From Caproiciproducens faecalis (GTDB taxonomy: Bacteria; Bacillota; Clostridia; Oscillospirales; Acutalibacteraceae), in the NCBI RefSeq assembly GCF_019448085.1, contig NZ_JAGFNZ010000001.1:124001-188000 (forward strand): a stretch of 64,000 nucleotides of DNA. Reading direction: 5' to 3'. The position numbers and the translations under genes are program-made. Shown in pieces: positions 8,676 through 17,439 of this stretch; position 1 is the stretch's first letter, and the number at the start of each line of letters is the position of its first letter. The notes beneath the pieces were generated by a model. That model did not search any database and had not been told where the DNA came from. It saw only the letters and a program-made list of their open reading frames with translations.

Positions 8676-9779
8676 TTGAGTCAAATCTCCGGAAATACAA
8701 GAAAAAATCGAAATATGAGTATTGAGCTTCTGCGGATTCTGCTGATGCTGATGATCGTGACCCTGCATTATCTGGGGCACGGGGGGATGTTGGATGCGGT
8801 TTCTCCGGGCGGCGGAAGATATGTCTTCGTCTGGACACTGGAAACTTTTTCCTACATAGGCGTAAACGGGTTTATTCTGATTAGCGGCTACTATCTTGCC
8901 GGCTCCGCTTTTAAGATGAAAAAGCTGATCGGCCTGATAATACAGATTGTTTCAACTTCTGCCGCTATTTATCTGATCTTTGTGGCAGCGGGCCTGGCCC
9001 CCTTTACGAAGGGACAGCTTTTCGGAGCTTTTTTCCCCGTCATCACGGGGAAATACTGGTTTGCCACCAGCTATATTGCGCTTTACTGCCTGTTCCCGTT
9101 TCTGAACATGGTTGTGAAAACGGCGACAAAGCAGCAAATGCAGATTCTGGTTTTTCTGCTGAGCGCAATGTTTTGCTCGTGGAACGCCTTTTTTCCGCCG
9201 CTGACCATTATGAGTACCAACGGCGGTTACAATGTGGTCTGGATGGTGTGCCTGTACTTCTTTGCGGCGTACCTTCGGCTTTACTGGGATCATCAGGTCA
9301 ATAAATTCCTTTATCTGGCGGGGGCGGTTCTATGCTGTGTGTTTGTTGCTTGGAAAAAGTGTACGGGCAGCGACGCTTTCCTGTCCTACGTTTCCGTGCC
9401 GATTACGCTTGCCGCCATTCTTCTGTTCCTTTTCTTCCGGGAGGCTTCCATTACAAACCGGGCGGTCGGAAAAGTGATTTCCTTTGTGTCGCCGCTGACG
9501 TTCGGTGTATATCTTATCAGTGACAACACCTGGGTGCGCAGGATCCTTTATACCAATATTCTGCACACTTCCCTTTATTTTGAATCGTCGAAAATCGTTT
9601 ATATGATTCCAGCTTCCGTTCTGGGAATTTTTGTAGTAAGCATGCTGCTGGAACAGGTCAGAAAGCTTTTGCTGCAGCCGTTTCTGGAAAGCGCCGCTTA
9701 TCAAAAATTCTGCGACTGGATTTCGGGGCTGAAATTTTTGCAGGGCTACGCACAGAACGACAACGGCCGCGCCGCCTGA
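8676..9779 (+). CDS. Acyltransferase family 3 membrane protein
   Basis: This 367-residue integral membrane protein has about ten hydrophobic segments and the acyltransferase-3 N-terminal pattern (NMSIELLRILLMLMIVTLHYLGHGG, containing the candidate catalytic His; GVNGFILISGYYL). Such enzymes transfer acetyl, succinyl or similar groups to cell-surface sugars. A TTG start at 8676 is preferred because AGAGGG lies seven bases upstream, while the ATG at 8715 lacks an SD. The substrate cannot be told from context. Confidence 0.85.
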   Translation: MSQISGNTRKNRNMSIELLRILLMLMIVTLHYLGHGGMLDAVSPGGGRYVFVWTLETFSYIGVNGFILISGYYLAGSAFKMKKLIGLIIQIVSTSAAIYLIFVAAGLAPFTKGQLFGAFFPVITGKYWFATSYIALYCLFPFLNMVVKTATKQQMQILVFLLSAMFCSWNAFFPPLTIMSTNGGYNVVWMVCLYFFAAYLRLYWDHQVNKFLYLAGAVLCCVFVAWKKCTGSDAFLSYVSVPITLAAILLFLFFREASITNRAVGKVISFVSPLTFGVYLISDNTWVRRILYTNILHTSLYFESSKIVYMIPASVLGIFVVSMLLEQVRKLLLQPFLESAAYQKFCDWISGLKFLQGYAQNDNGRAA

Positions 9780-9852
9780 CCGCCCCCAAAACGATTTTTT
9801 CGAGCACGGAGAATCCCCCCCTGCGCCGTTAAAAATGTGGAGCAGAGAGTGT

Positions 9853-9880
9853 ACATACTGCCTGAAAGTAGCATAGTATA
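9853..9880 (+). promoter_or_regulatory. Candidate SigK-like sporulation promoter
   Basis: TACA at 9852-9855, a 16-base gap and CATAGTATA at 9872-9880 fit the late mother-cell SigK pattern (AC, then CATAnnnTA). No good SigA promoter is seen before the gene at 9923. This is a short degenerate motif. Confidence 0.35.
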
Positions 9881-9922
9881 AAGCGGAGAACGTTCCCTAA
9901 AACTATATGTTAGGTGGATTAT

Positions 9923-10402
9923 ATGTACAATTATCAAAGTGGCGCTTGTAATTCCTGGAATCCTTATTCCAATCAAAGGAGACAAGTTGCTTTAAACGCA
10001 TCAAGCGGCGGAGTCGGTCCGCTGCCGATCATCACCACATTGTTTGCCGAGCCGCTCAACGTGGTATCCACGACGATTGACACAAGCGGCATGGGTCCTA
10101 CAAACAATCTGCTTCATTTCAGCGGCATCGTCAATCTGCCCTTGGGGATTTCCGTAACGCTGAACTTCCAGATTCGCCGTTCCGCCAGGGACGGGTCTAT
10201 CGGCGTAGGTTCAACGTATACTTTCTCGACTCTTGTGGATGTTCTTGAAGCGGAAGCCTTCAGCTTCCAGTTCTTGGATGAGGAAGTGGAGCCCGGTTTC
10301 TACACTTACTCCATAGAACTCTCGACCAATTCCATTATTGATATAACGCCGGGTGCTTCGGTCAATAATGCAGTCCTTAGCGTCCTTGCGGTAGCGGATT
10401 AG
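9923..10402 (+). CDS. DUF4489-like probable spore-surface protein
   Basis: This 159-residue protein has no signal peptide or membrane segment. The ATG at 9923 follows AGGTGG at ideal spacing. Its pattern (PLPIITTLFAEPLNVVSTTIDT, a beta-rich middle, and the C-terminal GASVNNAVLSVLAVAD) resembles the clostridial DUF4489 family, which I associate with beta-sandwich proteins of the spore surface. The family match is from memory of pattern, not a search. The SigK-like promoter agrees with a late sporulation role. Confidence 0.6.
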   Translation: MYNYQSGACNSWNPYSNQRRQVALNASSGGVGPLPIITTLFAEPLNVVSTTIDTSGMGPTNNLLHFSGIVNLPLGISVTLNFQIRRSARDGSIGVGSTYTFSTLVDVLEAEAFSFQFLDEEVEPGFYTYSIELSTNSIIDITPGASVNNAVLSVLAVAD

Positions 10403-10514
10403 CCTTCGACCCGCGATCAGCCGTACAAAGCAGCCTGAAAACCGGCGTACTTTGGTGCCGCCGGAAACGTATCGCGGCGGAAAGTAAGGTTAAGCGGAAA
10501 TACTAAACAGTAAT

Positions 10515-10559
10515 ACAGCCACCCTTTAAACGATTGTTTACTGGGTGACTGTTTTTTTA
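10515..10559 (+). terminator. Terminator after DUF4489-like gene
   Basis: ACAGCCACCC pairs with GGGTGACTGT (one mismatch) around an inner AAAC/GTTT stem, followed by seven T bases. It lies in the 320-base gap between 10402 and 10723, which otherwise contains only the promoter at 10605. Confidence 0.8.
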
Positions 10560-10604
10560 TTTTCTGTATTTTGTGAACAGGTACCACCAATGCCGGAAAA
10601 GCAT

Positions 10605-10632
10605 TTGACAGAATACCGAAATCGTGTAAAAT
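10605..10632 (+). promoter_or_regulatory. SigA-type promoter for alcohol dehydrogenase operon
   Basis: A perfect TTGACA (10605-10610), a 16-base spacer and TAAAAT (10627-10632) lie about 90 bases before the start. Confidence 0.65.
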
Positions 10633-10722
10633 ATAACATAGATAATAATGGGGAAGTGGCGCTGATGATTAGGTTAGGCATTACTTTCTTTATCAATTGA
10701 ATTTAAGAAAGGATGGGATCGG

Positions 10723-11904
10723 ATGAAAAATTTTACCTTTTACTCTCCTACCGAGGTTATTTTCGGTAAAGATACCGAGCTGCAGGTTGCCGATGAAATT
10801 AGAAAGCACGGCGGCACGCGAGTCCTGACTGTATACGGCGGGGGCAGCGTGGTGAAAAGCGGACTTTTGGAAAGAGTGGAAAAGTCGCTGGAAAAAGCCG
10901 GACTGCCGTTCACTTCTATCGGCGGAGTCAGCCCCAACCCCCGTCTTTCCCTTGCCAGAGACGGCGTGAAGAAAGCGGTGGAATTCGGCGCTGACTTTAT
11001 TTTGGGCATCGGCGGCGGCAGTGTACTCGATACGGCAAAGGCCATTGCCCACGGCGCTGCAAATCCGGAGACCGATATCTGGCTTTTCTGGAAGAAAACA
11101 GCTGTGGTTACCAAAAGCAGCCCTGTCGGAGCAATTCTGACTATTTCCGCCGCGGGAAGCGAAACCAGCGATTCGGCGGTGCTGACCAATGGGGATACAG
11201 GGGAAAAGCGCGGCCTGAACACTCCGTTTAACCGGCCGCGGTTTGCCATTATGAACCCGGAGCTGACCTATACGCTTCCTCCTTTTCAGCTTTCCTGCGG
11301 AATTGTGGACATCATGATGCATACCATGGACCGTTATTTTACGCTCACGGAGGGAAACGAGCTTACGGATGAATTTGCCGAAGCCCTTCTGCGTGTGGTG
11401 ATAAAAAACGGAACCAAAGCCATGGAAAATCCGCACGACTATGACGCAATGAGTGAGCTGATGTGGTGCGGCAGCCTTTCCCACAACGGTCTGACCGGCC
11501 TTGGCGCGGTGATCGATTTTGCTCCGCACCAGCTGGGGCATGAGCTGAGCGGAAAATTCGACGTGGCGCACGGCGCCAGTCTTTCCACTATATGGGGTTC
11601 CTGGGCCAGATACTGCTATCAGACGAAACCGGAGCGTTTTGTCCGTTTCGCGGAAAAGGTCTGGGGAATTTCCGGGGGCAGCGCAGAAGAAGTTGCCAAC
11701 AGGGCGATTGATACAACCGTTGCATTCTTTGCGTCCCTTCATATGCCCACCTGCTTTACGGAGCTGGGTATCGGTATGCAGAGCGAAGAGGTGCTGGGCC
11801 AGATGGCGGACAGCTGCATGTTCTTTGGCAAGCGGAAAATCGGCGGGTTCCGGGTTCTGGACCGTGACGACGCTTTCCGGATCTATCAAATGGCGAACCA
11901 CTAA
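10723..11904 (+). CDS. Iron-containing alcohol dehydrogenase (butanol dehydrogenase type)
   Basis: This 393-residue NAD(P)H-dependent alcohol/aldehyde oxidoreductase belongs to the Fe-ADH group related to BdhA and YqhD. GGGSVLDTAK (97-106) is the nucleotide-binding signature, and metal-ligand segments include GIVDIMMHTMDRYF, NGLTGLG and the HQLGHELSG region. The start follows AAGAAAGGATGGGA. It is 42 bases upstream of a split transketolase, so it may reduce sugar-derived aldehydes or act in fermentation. The substrate is not determinable. Confidence 0.92.
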   Translation: MKNFTFYSPTEVIFGKDTELQVADEIRKHGGTRVLTVYGGGSVVKSGLLERVEKSLEKAGLPFTSIGGVSPNPRLSLARDGVKKAVEFGADFILGIGGGSVLDTAKAIAHGAANPETDIWLFWKKTAVVTKSSPVGAILTISAAGSETSDSAVLTNGDTGEKRGLNTPFNRPRFAIMNPELTYTLPPFQLSCGIVDIMMHTMDRYFTLTEGNELTDEFAEALLRVVIKNGTKAMENPHDYDAMSELMWCGSLSHNGLTGLGAVIDFAPHQLGHELSGKFDVAHGASLSTIWGSWARYCYQTKPERFVRFAEKVWGISGGSAEEVANRAIDTTVAFFASLHMPTCFTELGIGMQSEEVLGQMADSCMFFGKRKIGGFRVLDRDDAFRIYQMANH

Positions 11905-11946
11905 AATCGGCGCAGTTGGTAAAACTACCCGAAGGAGGAATAATAT

Positions 11947-12792
11947 ATGAACAAAACGGAAAAGAAAGAATTGCAGAAACAGGCGTGCAAAGTGAGAATG
12001 GGTGCAATCGAGGGCGTTTACAACGCCAAATCGGGGCATCCGGGCGGAAGCCTTTCGGCTGCCGACCTTTTTACCTACCTTTATTTTAAGGAAATGAAGG
12101 TAGACCCGCAAAATCCCAAGGATGAAAACAGGGACCGCTTTGTGCTTTCCAAGGGACACTGTGCCCCGGGACTGTACGCAACCCTGGCTCTGAGGGGCTA
12201 TTTCCCGATGGATGAAATGAAGAAGCTGCGCCATATCGGCGCGATGCTTCAGGGACATCCGGATATGAAAGGCACACCCGGTATCGACATGAGCACCGGT
12301 TCGCTCGGACAGGGTGTTTCCGCCGCCTGCGGCATGGCGGCCGCGGGGAAAATGGATCATAAGGATTACCGTGTGTATTCCATGCTGGGAGACGGTGAAA
12401 TTGAAGAGGGTCAGGTCTGGGAAGCGGCGATGTTCGCGGCTCATCAGAATCTGGACAACCTCTGCCTTGTTGTGGACAACAACGGACTGCAGATCGACGG
12501 GACTGTCGCCGAAGTCGGCGGCCCGGAGCCGATTGATGAAAAATTCCGTTCCTTTGGCTTTGATGTTCAGGTGATTGACGGACATAATTTCGATGAAATA
12601 GAAACCGCCTTCAACCACGCAAAGACCGTCAAGGGCCAGCCGAGCGTAATCATTGCAAAGACCGTCAAGGGAAAAGACGTATCCTACATGGAAAACCAGG
12701 TGGGCTGGCACGGTACCGCCCCGAACGCAGAACAGTATGAAACGGCCATGCAGGACCTGAACAAGGTGCTGGCCGGATTGGAGGTGGAATAA
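11947..12792 (+). CDS. Transketolase N-terminal (TPP-binding) subunit, copy 1
   Basis: This is the 281-residue alpha part of a two-subunit transketolase, which moves two-carbon ketol units between sugar phosphates. GDGEIEEGQ (148-156) through VVDNNG (176-181) is the thiamine diphosphate/magnesium motif, and HPGGSLSAAD and KGHCAPGLYA are N-terminal blocks. AAGGAGGAA precedes the ATG. The partner subunit starts one base after the stop. A near-identical inverted paralogue lies at 45328-46173, and this copy is probably the housekeeping pair. Confidence 0.95.
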   Translation: MNKTEKKELQKQACKVRMGAIEGVYNAKSGHPGGSLSAADLFTYLYFKEMKVDPQNPKDENRDRFVLSKGHCAPGLYATLALRGYFPMDEMKKLRHIGAMLQGHPDMKGTPGIDMSTGSLGQGVSAACGMAAAGKMDHKDYRVYSMLGDGEIEEGQVWEAAMFAAHQNLDNLCLVVDNNGLQIDGTVAEVGGPEPIDEKFRSFGFDVQVIDGHNFDEIETAFNHAKTVKGQPSVIIAKTVKGKDVSYMENQVGWHGTAPNAEQYETAMQDLNKVLAGLEVE

Positions 12793-13725
12793 TATGGCAG
12801 AAATGGTGAAAAAGGCAACAAGAGAAAGCTACGGCGAAGCATTGGCGGAGCTGTCTGAAAAATATCCGCAGGTGGTCGTGCTGGACGCGGACCTTGCGGC
12901 TGCGACCAAGTCGGGCGTCTTTAAAAAAGCTTGTCCGGAACGTTTTATCGACTGCGGTATCGCGGAGTGCAACATGGTGGGCGTGGCCGCGGGCCTTGCC
13001 GCCTGCGGGAAAATTCCGTTTGCCACATCCTTTGCGATGTTTTCAACAGGACGCGCCTATGAGCAGGTGCGCAATTCCGTCGGATACCCGAAACTGAACG
13101 TAAAAATCGTCGGCTCCCACGCGGGGATTTCCGTCGGTGAAGACGGCGCGACTCACCAGTGCAACGAGGATCTTGCGCTGATGCGTACCATTCCCGGTAT
13201 GGTGGTGCTGAACCCGGCCGACCACTATGAGATGAAAGCCGCCGTCAAAGCGTCAATTGAGCACCAAGGCCCGGTTTATATCCGCCTTGGCAGACTCGCC
13301 GTCAGCAGCTTCAACAATTCCGACGACTACAAATTCGAACTTGGCAAGGGCATTACTCTGCGCGACGGAAAGGATATCACCATCGTTGCGACCGGCCTGA
13401 TGGTTTCCCGCGCTCTGGAAGCGGTCAAAACGCTGGAGGAGCAGGGCATTGACGCCAGACTCATCAACATCCATACCATTAAGCCGCTTGACCGCGAGCT
13501 GATTGTCAAAGCCGCGAAGGAAACCGGCAAGATCATCACCGTTGAGGAACACAATGTCATTGGCGGACTGGGCGACGCGGTGTGCGACGCGCTCTGCGAA
13601 GAGTATCCGGTTCCGGTTATCAAAATCGGCGTAAACGACGTTTACGGTCATTCCGGCCCGGCGGTTGATCTGCTCGACGAGTTCGGCCTGAACGCCGCAC
13701 ATATTGTTGAAGTAACAAAGAAAGC
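11947..13725 (+). repeat. Inverted 1,779-bp duplicate, copy 1 (transketolase pair)
   Basis: This stretch matches 44395-46173 on the opposite strand with equal length. Only four residues differ in the N-subunit and a few in the C-subunit. Similarity starts at the first ATG and stops about 13 bases before the end of the second gene. The copies are separated by about 30.7 kb. Confidence 0.9.
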
Positions 13726-13738
13726 GCTTCAGAAATAA
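12794..13738 (+). CDS. Transketolase C-terminal (pyrimidine-binding) subunit, copy 1
   Basis: This 314-residue partner carries the TPP pyrimidine-binding domain (GIAECNMVGVAAGLA, with the activating Glu of transketolases) and a C-terminal transketolase domain (ITIVATGLMVSRALEA, NVIGGLGDAV, GVNDVYGHSGPA). It is translationally close to the N-subunit and is followed by a GC-rich terminator. Its C-terminal residues (KKALQK) differ from those of the second copy (KKAITKRSL), which marks the edge of the duplicated block. Confidence 0.95.
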   Translation: MAEMVKKATRESYGEALAELSEKYPQVVVLDADLAAATKSGVFKKACPERFIDCGIAECNMVGVAAGLAACGKIPFATSFAMFSTGRAYEQVRNSVGYPKLNVKIVGSHAGISVGEDGATHQCNEDLALMRTIPGMVVLNPADHYEMKAAVKASIEHQGPVYIRLGRLAVSSFNNSDDYKFELGKGITLRDGKDITIVATGLMVSRALEAVKTLEEQGIDARLINIHTIKPLDRELIVKAAKETGKIITVEEHNVIGGLGDAVCDALCEEYPVPVIKIGVNDVYGHSGPAVDLLDEFGLNAAHIVEVTKKALQK

Positions 13739-13765
13739 AATAAGCGGTCCTGATATTAAGGAAGG

Positions 13766-13797
13766 GGGCGGCCGGAATTTCCGGCCGCCCTTCGTTC
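13766..13797 (+). terminator. Terminator after transketolase copy 1
   Basis: A 10-bp GC-rich stem (13766-13775 with 13781-13790) with an AATTT loop is followed by TTCGTTC, a weak T tract. Confidence 0.7.
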
Positions 13798-13873
13798 ATA
13801 TTGTTTGGTACCCGAAAATATGATAGAATACAATCGGTTTCAAATGGGAAGATATTTTCAAAGGGTGTTGTGA

Positions 13874-14638
13874 ATGAATTATGACGATCTGATTACGCTG
13901 ACAACCGACGTGGGTTGCCTTTTGCTGGCAAACGGCGCTGAAATATACCGCGTGGAAGAATCCATGCAGCGTATTTTCCGGGCTTACGGGGTGGAGACCG
14001 GGGAAATTTTCGCGATTCCCACCTGTATCAATGTGACCATCACCACGCCGACGGGCAAGCCGGTTACCCTGATCCGGCGCATCCCCGTGCGGGGAACCAA
14101 CCTTGATAAGGTGGAAAGAGGAAACGACCTCTGCCGGCGGATCTGCCACGATCGGCCGGACTTCAGAGCGGTTCGCCGCGAGTTGGCTCAGATTGAGCGC
14201 CGGCCGGTTTACGGACTGCTGTTTCAGATTCTGGCGTTTGCGATGGTAGCGTTTTTCTTTACGCTGTTTTACGGCGGGGATTTTACAGACGCGTATTGGG
14301 CTATGTTCTGCGGAGCGGTGATTAAGATCGTGTGTCATAATATGAACCGTTTCCATGCAAATTCCTTTTTCGTAAATATCGTTGCCAGCTTTGCGGCCGC
14401 GGCGCTCGCAATGCTTGCGGCGCAGTTCAATTTTGCGCTGGATACGGATAAGGTTATCATCGGTGCGCTGATGAACCTTGTTCCCGGAATCGCCATCACC
14501 AGTTTTATGCGCGACTTGATTGCCGGGGATCTGATGGCGGGACTGATCCGCTTTACGGAAAGTATGCTGGTCGCTACCGCGATTGCAATCGGAGCGGGTA
14601 TTGCGCTCACAATGACGCGCATGATATGGGGGGTGTAA
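13874..14638 (+). CDS. Threonine/serine exporter, ThrE N-terminal component (DUF1212)
   Basis: This 254-residue protein has a soluble N-terminal region (LLANGAEIYRVEESM, the DUF1212 signature; IPTCINVTITTP) followed by about five membrane segments. It forms the first half of a two-gene ThrE/YjjP-type exporter, and the second half starts four bases later. The family exports threonine and serine or, in YjjPB, succinate. The substrate is not certain here. Confidence 0.9.
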   Translation: MNYDDLITLTTDVGCLLLANGAEIYRVEESMQRIFRAYGVETGEIFAIPTCINVTITTPTGKPVTLIRRIPVRGTNLDKVERGNDLCRRICHDRPDFRAVRRELAQIERRPVYGLLFQILAFAMVAFFFTLFYGGDFTDAYWAMFCGAVIKIVCHNMNRFHANSFFVNIVASFAAAALAMLAAQFNFALDTDKVIIGALMNLVPGIAITSFMRDLIAGDLMAGLIRFTESMLVATAIAIGAGIALTMTRMIWGV

Positions 14639-14641
14639 AGA

Positions 14642-15082
14642 ATGAGTTTTCTACCCTGCCTTTGGGCGTTCTGCGCCTGCGTCCCCTTCGGAGCGGTCAT
14701 GAACCTTCACGGCAAGACCCTGATTTTCGCGTCGGTCGGCGGCGGAATCGGCTGGGTTTTCTATTTGTTAAGCAGCCCCGTACACAGCGACATCATGCAG
14801 TATTTTATCGCGACCATCGCCATTTCCATTTACGCGGAAATTATGGCGCGGGTTTTCAAAATGCCGGTTACGGGATTCCTGCTGGTTGCGCTTCTCCCCA
14901 TGGTGCCGGGGGGCGGCATTTATTACACAATGGAATATTGCGTTATTGGAAATAATTCCATGTTTATTGAAACCGGACTTCACACACTGGGCATTGCGGG
15001 CGCGCTGGCAATGGGGATTTTGCTGGTATCCTCCATTGTCAGACTGTGGACAATGATTGCAACGGAAAATAAAAAAGCATAA
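14642..15082 (+). CDS. Threonine/serine exporter, small membrane component (DUF3815/ThrE_2)
   Basis: This 146-residue, four-helix membrane protein resembles YjjB/ThrE_2. Typical blocks are FASVGGGIGW, IYAEIMARVFKMP and LVALLPMVPGGGIYYTMEYC. It is coupled to the larger component, and the pair is closed by a bidirectional terminator. Confidence 0.9.
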   Translation: MSFLPCLWAFCACVPFGAVMNLHGKTLIFASVGGGIGWVFYLLSSPVHSDIMQYFIATIAISIYAEIMARVFKMPVTGFLLVALLPMVPGGGIYYTMEYCVIGNNSMFIETGLHTLGIAGALAMGILLVSSIVRLWTMIATENKKA

Positions 15083-15085
15083 AAA

Positions 15086-15136
15086 ACAGGCGCGGAGGGA
15101 TGTTGAACAAATCATCCGGCCGTGCCTGTGTTTTTT
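15086..15136 (+). terminator. Bidirectional terminator between exporter and PPK2 genes
   Basis: ACAGGCGCGG (15086-15095) pairs with CCGTGCCTGT (15120-15129), with an inner GATG/CATC stem. It is preceded by six A bases and followed by six T bases, so it can serve both converging genes. Confidence 0.85.
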
Positions 15137-15199
15137 ATAGGAAGTCCGCAGGGCTGCCAGCTGGATACCCTGTTTGGATGAAAGAGTAGTTGGCGGAGA

Positions 15200-16681
15200 T
15201 TAAAACCGTTTCCGTATGGCGTCGGTAATGATTTCCAGCGTTTGTATCCGCCCGTATTTTTTATCCTGCGACTCTATGATGTGCCACGGGGCGAATTTCG
15301 TTGAGGTATTTTGCAGCATATCGTTGACGGCAGTTTCATATTCCTCCCATTTCGAGCGGTTGCGCCAATCTTCGTCCGTGATTTTCCACTGCTTGGACGG
15401 AGTATTCTGCCGCTCCTGAAAGCGCTTCAGCTGCTCGTCTTTGTCAATCTGCAGCCAGAATTTAATGATGACCGCGCCCCAGTCGTGAAGCTGCTCCTCG
15501 AACTCATTGATTTCTCTGTACGCACGGCGCCAGTCCTCCTCGGTGCAGAAGCCCTCAATTCGTTCCACCATGACGCGCCCGTACCAGGAACGGTCAAAAA
15601 TCGCGATGTGCCCGTCCTTGGGCAGGCTTTTCCAGAAACGCCACAGGTAGTGGCGGGCAGCCTCTTCCCGGTCAGGTGCCGCAATGGGGATCACTTCGTA
15701 GCCTCTTGGGTCAAGCGCCTGCGCAACCCGTCGGATGTTCCCGCCCTTCCCGGCGGCGTCCCACCCTTCGTAGACGATGATGACGGGCACTTTTTTCCGG
15801 TACAGTTTTCCGTGCAGTTCGCTCAGCTCGTCCTGCAGCTCGTGCAGGCGGGGCTTGTACCCCTTTAAGTCCAGTGTTTTATCAAGGGGAATTTCCGCAA
15901 GCTTCGGCATCGGCAGAAGCGGAGAATCTCCGGTATCAATGGGGCTGTCGGTTATCGCTGGTTTTGCCTGTCGCTTCAAAGCCGCGTTGATGCAGTCCAC
16001 CACGACGGTGCGAAAAACTTCCAGCTCCGCGGCGGTTTTATCCATGCCGGACACAACGTGCCACGGCGCGTTTTCCGTGGAGGTGCATTCCAGCATCTCG
16101 TCAAACACTCGGTAATAGTCCTCGTACCGACGGTTGCGCTTCCAGTCTGTCTCTGTCACGCGCCACTGCGTATTTTTGGAGCTTTCCAGCTGTTCAAACC
16201 GCTTTTTCTGCTCCTTTTTGCTGATGTGCAGGAAAAATTTGATTATCAGATAGCCGCTGTCCGTCAGCTGGCGTTCAAAGGCTTTAATATCGTTCATGCG
16301 GCGCAGGTTTTCTGTGTCGCTGATAGGATCCTCCAGTCTTGCAACCGAAACATCCCGGTACCAGCTTCGGTCGAGCACGGTAATTTTGCCCTGCTCCGGA
16401 ATGTTCAGCCAGTGCCGCCACAGAAGCGGTTCGCGTTTTTCCCGCTCCGAAGGCTCCGTAACGGAATACACCTTGAAGCCACGCGGGTCAAAGTTCAGAA
16501 TCAGGCTGGAAATCAGACTGCCCTTTCCGGCCGCGCCCCAGCCTTCAAAAAGAATGATGACCGGCAGCTTGTTCTGCTTGATCGGCTGCTGCAGGGCGGC
16601 CAGCGCCGCTTTCAGTTCCTTTGCCTGCTGCTTGAAGTCGTTTTCAGATATTTCGGTTTTCAGGTCTGCTTTTTCCAGCAT
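15200..16681 (-). CDS. Polyphosphate:AMP phosphotransferase (two-domain PPK2)
   Basis: This 493-residue cytoplasmic kinase carries two tandem PPK2 domains. Walker A motifs occur at FEGWGAAGKG (45-54) and YEGWDAAGKG (304-313), with LDRSWYRDV and FDRSWYGRV lid motifs in the two halves. Fused two-domain PPK2 proteins use polyphosphate to phosphorylate AMP to ADP (class II, PAP-type). The gene is divergent from ruvC. The C-terminal half keeps all the canonical PPK2 residues, whereas the N-terminal half is the more divergent one (SWYRDV in place of SWYGRV), in line with one active and one structural domain. Confidence 0.93.
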   Translation of the reverse strand: MLEKADLKTEISENDFKQQAKELKAALAALQQPIKQNKLPVIILFEGWGAAGKGSLISSLILNFDPRGFKVYSVTEPSEREKREPLLWRHWLNIPEQGKITVLDRSWYRDVSVARLEDPISDTENLRRMNDIKAFERQLTDSGYLIIKFFLHISKKEQKKRFEQLESSKNTQWRVTETDWKRNRRYEDYYRVFDEMLECTSTENAPWHVVSGMDKTAAELEVFRTVVVDCINAALKRQAKPAITDSPIDTGDSPLLPMPKLAEIPLDKTLDLKGYKPRLHELQDELSELHGKLYRKKVPVIIVYEGWDAAGKGGNIRRVAQALDPRGYEVIPIAAPDREEAARHYLWRFWKSLPKDGHIAIFDRSWYGRVMVERIEGFCTEEDWRRAYREINEFEEQLHDWGAVIIKFWLQIDKDEQLKRFQERQNTPSKQWKITDEDWRNRSKWEEYETAVNDMLQNTSTKFAPWHIIESQDKKYGRIQTLEIITDAIRKRF

Positions 16682-16790
16682 AGGGACACCTCCTGCCTTT
16701 GTACTGATTATATACTAAAATTTGATAAAAACAAATATAACTTTGACGAAATTACCGATAAACACCTGCCCTGAAAGTGCCCTGTTACAC

Positions 16791-16819
16791 TTCACTATTG
16801 AAAATGGATGTGGTATAAT
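16791..16819 (+). promoter_or_regulatory. Promoter for ruvCA
   Basis: A weak TTCACT -35 (16791-16796), a 17-base spacer and TATAAT (16814-16819) lie upstream of ruvC in the divergent gap with the PPK2 gene. Confidence 0.5.
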
Positions 16820-16902
16820 AAAACGGATATTATGGGTTGCCCCGGCGATGGCGCTGTTTCCGCCGGCGGCAGGGAAACCGGCGTAAAGGGGGCGGACGAC
16901 AA

Positions 16903-17418
16903 ATGATGATACTTGGAATTGACCCCGGATACGCTATTGTGGGTTACGGAGTCATCCGGGCGGAGCGCGGAAGGTTCCAGCCGATGGAACACGGCGCGGT
17001 CGTTACACAGGCGGGCGAGGATTTTAACCGCCGACTGGAAATCATTTATGATTCGCTGGAAAAAGTAATGGCCCACTGGAAGCCGGACGCCGTAGCCATA
17101 GAAAAACTGTATTTTCAAAACAACCAGAAAACGGCGATCGGCGTGGCGGAAGCCAGAGGAGTCATCCTGCTGGCGGCGCAGAAGGCAAAGATAGAGGTTT
17201 TCGAGTATACGCCGCTGCAGGTAAAAATGGCGGTCACCGGCTACGGGCAGGCAATGAAGCCGCAGGTGATGGAAATGACAAGACGGCTGCTCTGCCTGAA
17301 AGAGGTGCCGAAGCCGGACGATACCGCGGACGCACTCGCCATGGCGATCTGCCACGGGCAGGCGGCGGGTTCTGTTTTCCGCCAGAGGATGCTGACCCGT
17401 ACGGACTGTTTCAAATAA
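16903..17418 (+). CDS. ruvC: Holliday junction resolvase RuvC
   Basis: This 171-residue endonuclease resolves Holliday junctions with RuvAB. The acidic catalytic residues are visible in ILGIDPG (start), AIEKLYFQ and KPDDTADALA (C-terminal). The start is one of two adjacent ATGs behind a GGGGGCGG SD; a longer in-frame extension to 16837 is basic, low-complexity and lacks family similarity. ruvA follows 21 bases later. Confidence 0.95.
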   Translation: MMILGIDPGYAIVGYGVIRAERGRFQPMEHGAVVTQAGEDFNRRLEIIYDSLEKVMAHWKPDAVAIEKLYFQNNQKTAIGVAEARGVILLAAQKAKIEVFEYTPLQVKMAVTGYGQAMKPQVMEMTRRLLCLKEVPKPDDTADALAMAICHGQAAGSVFRQRMLTRTDCFK

Positions 17419-17439
17419 AGGAAAAGCAGGAGCAGAAAA

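Noticed and set aside
10693-12711. 672-residue open frame on the minus strand
   Set aside because: It lies antisense to the alcohol dehydrogenase and transketolase genes, which have clear motifs. A high-GC third position creates long shadows.
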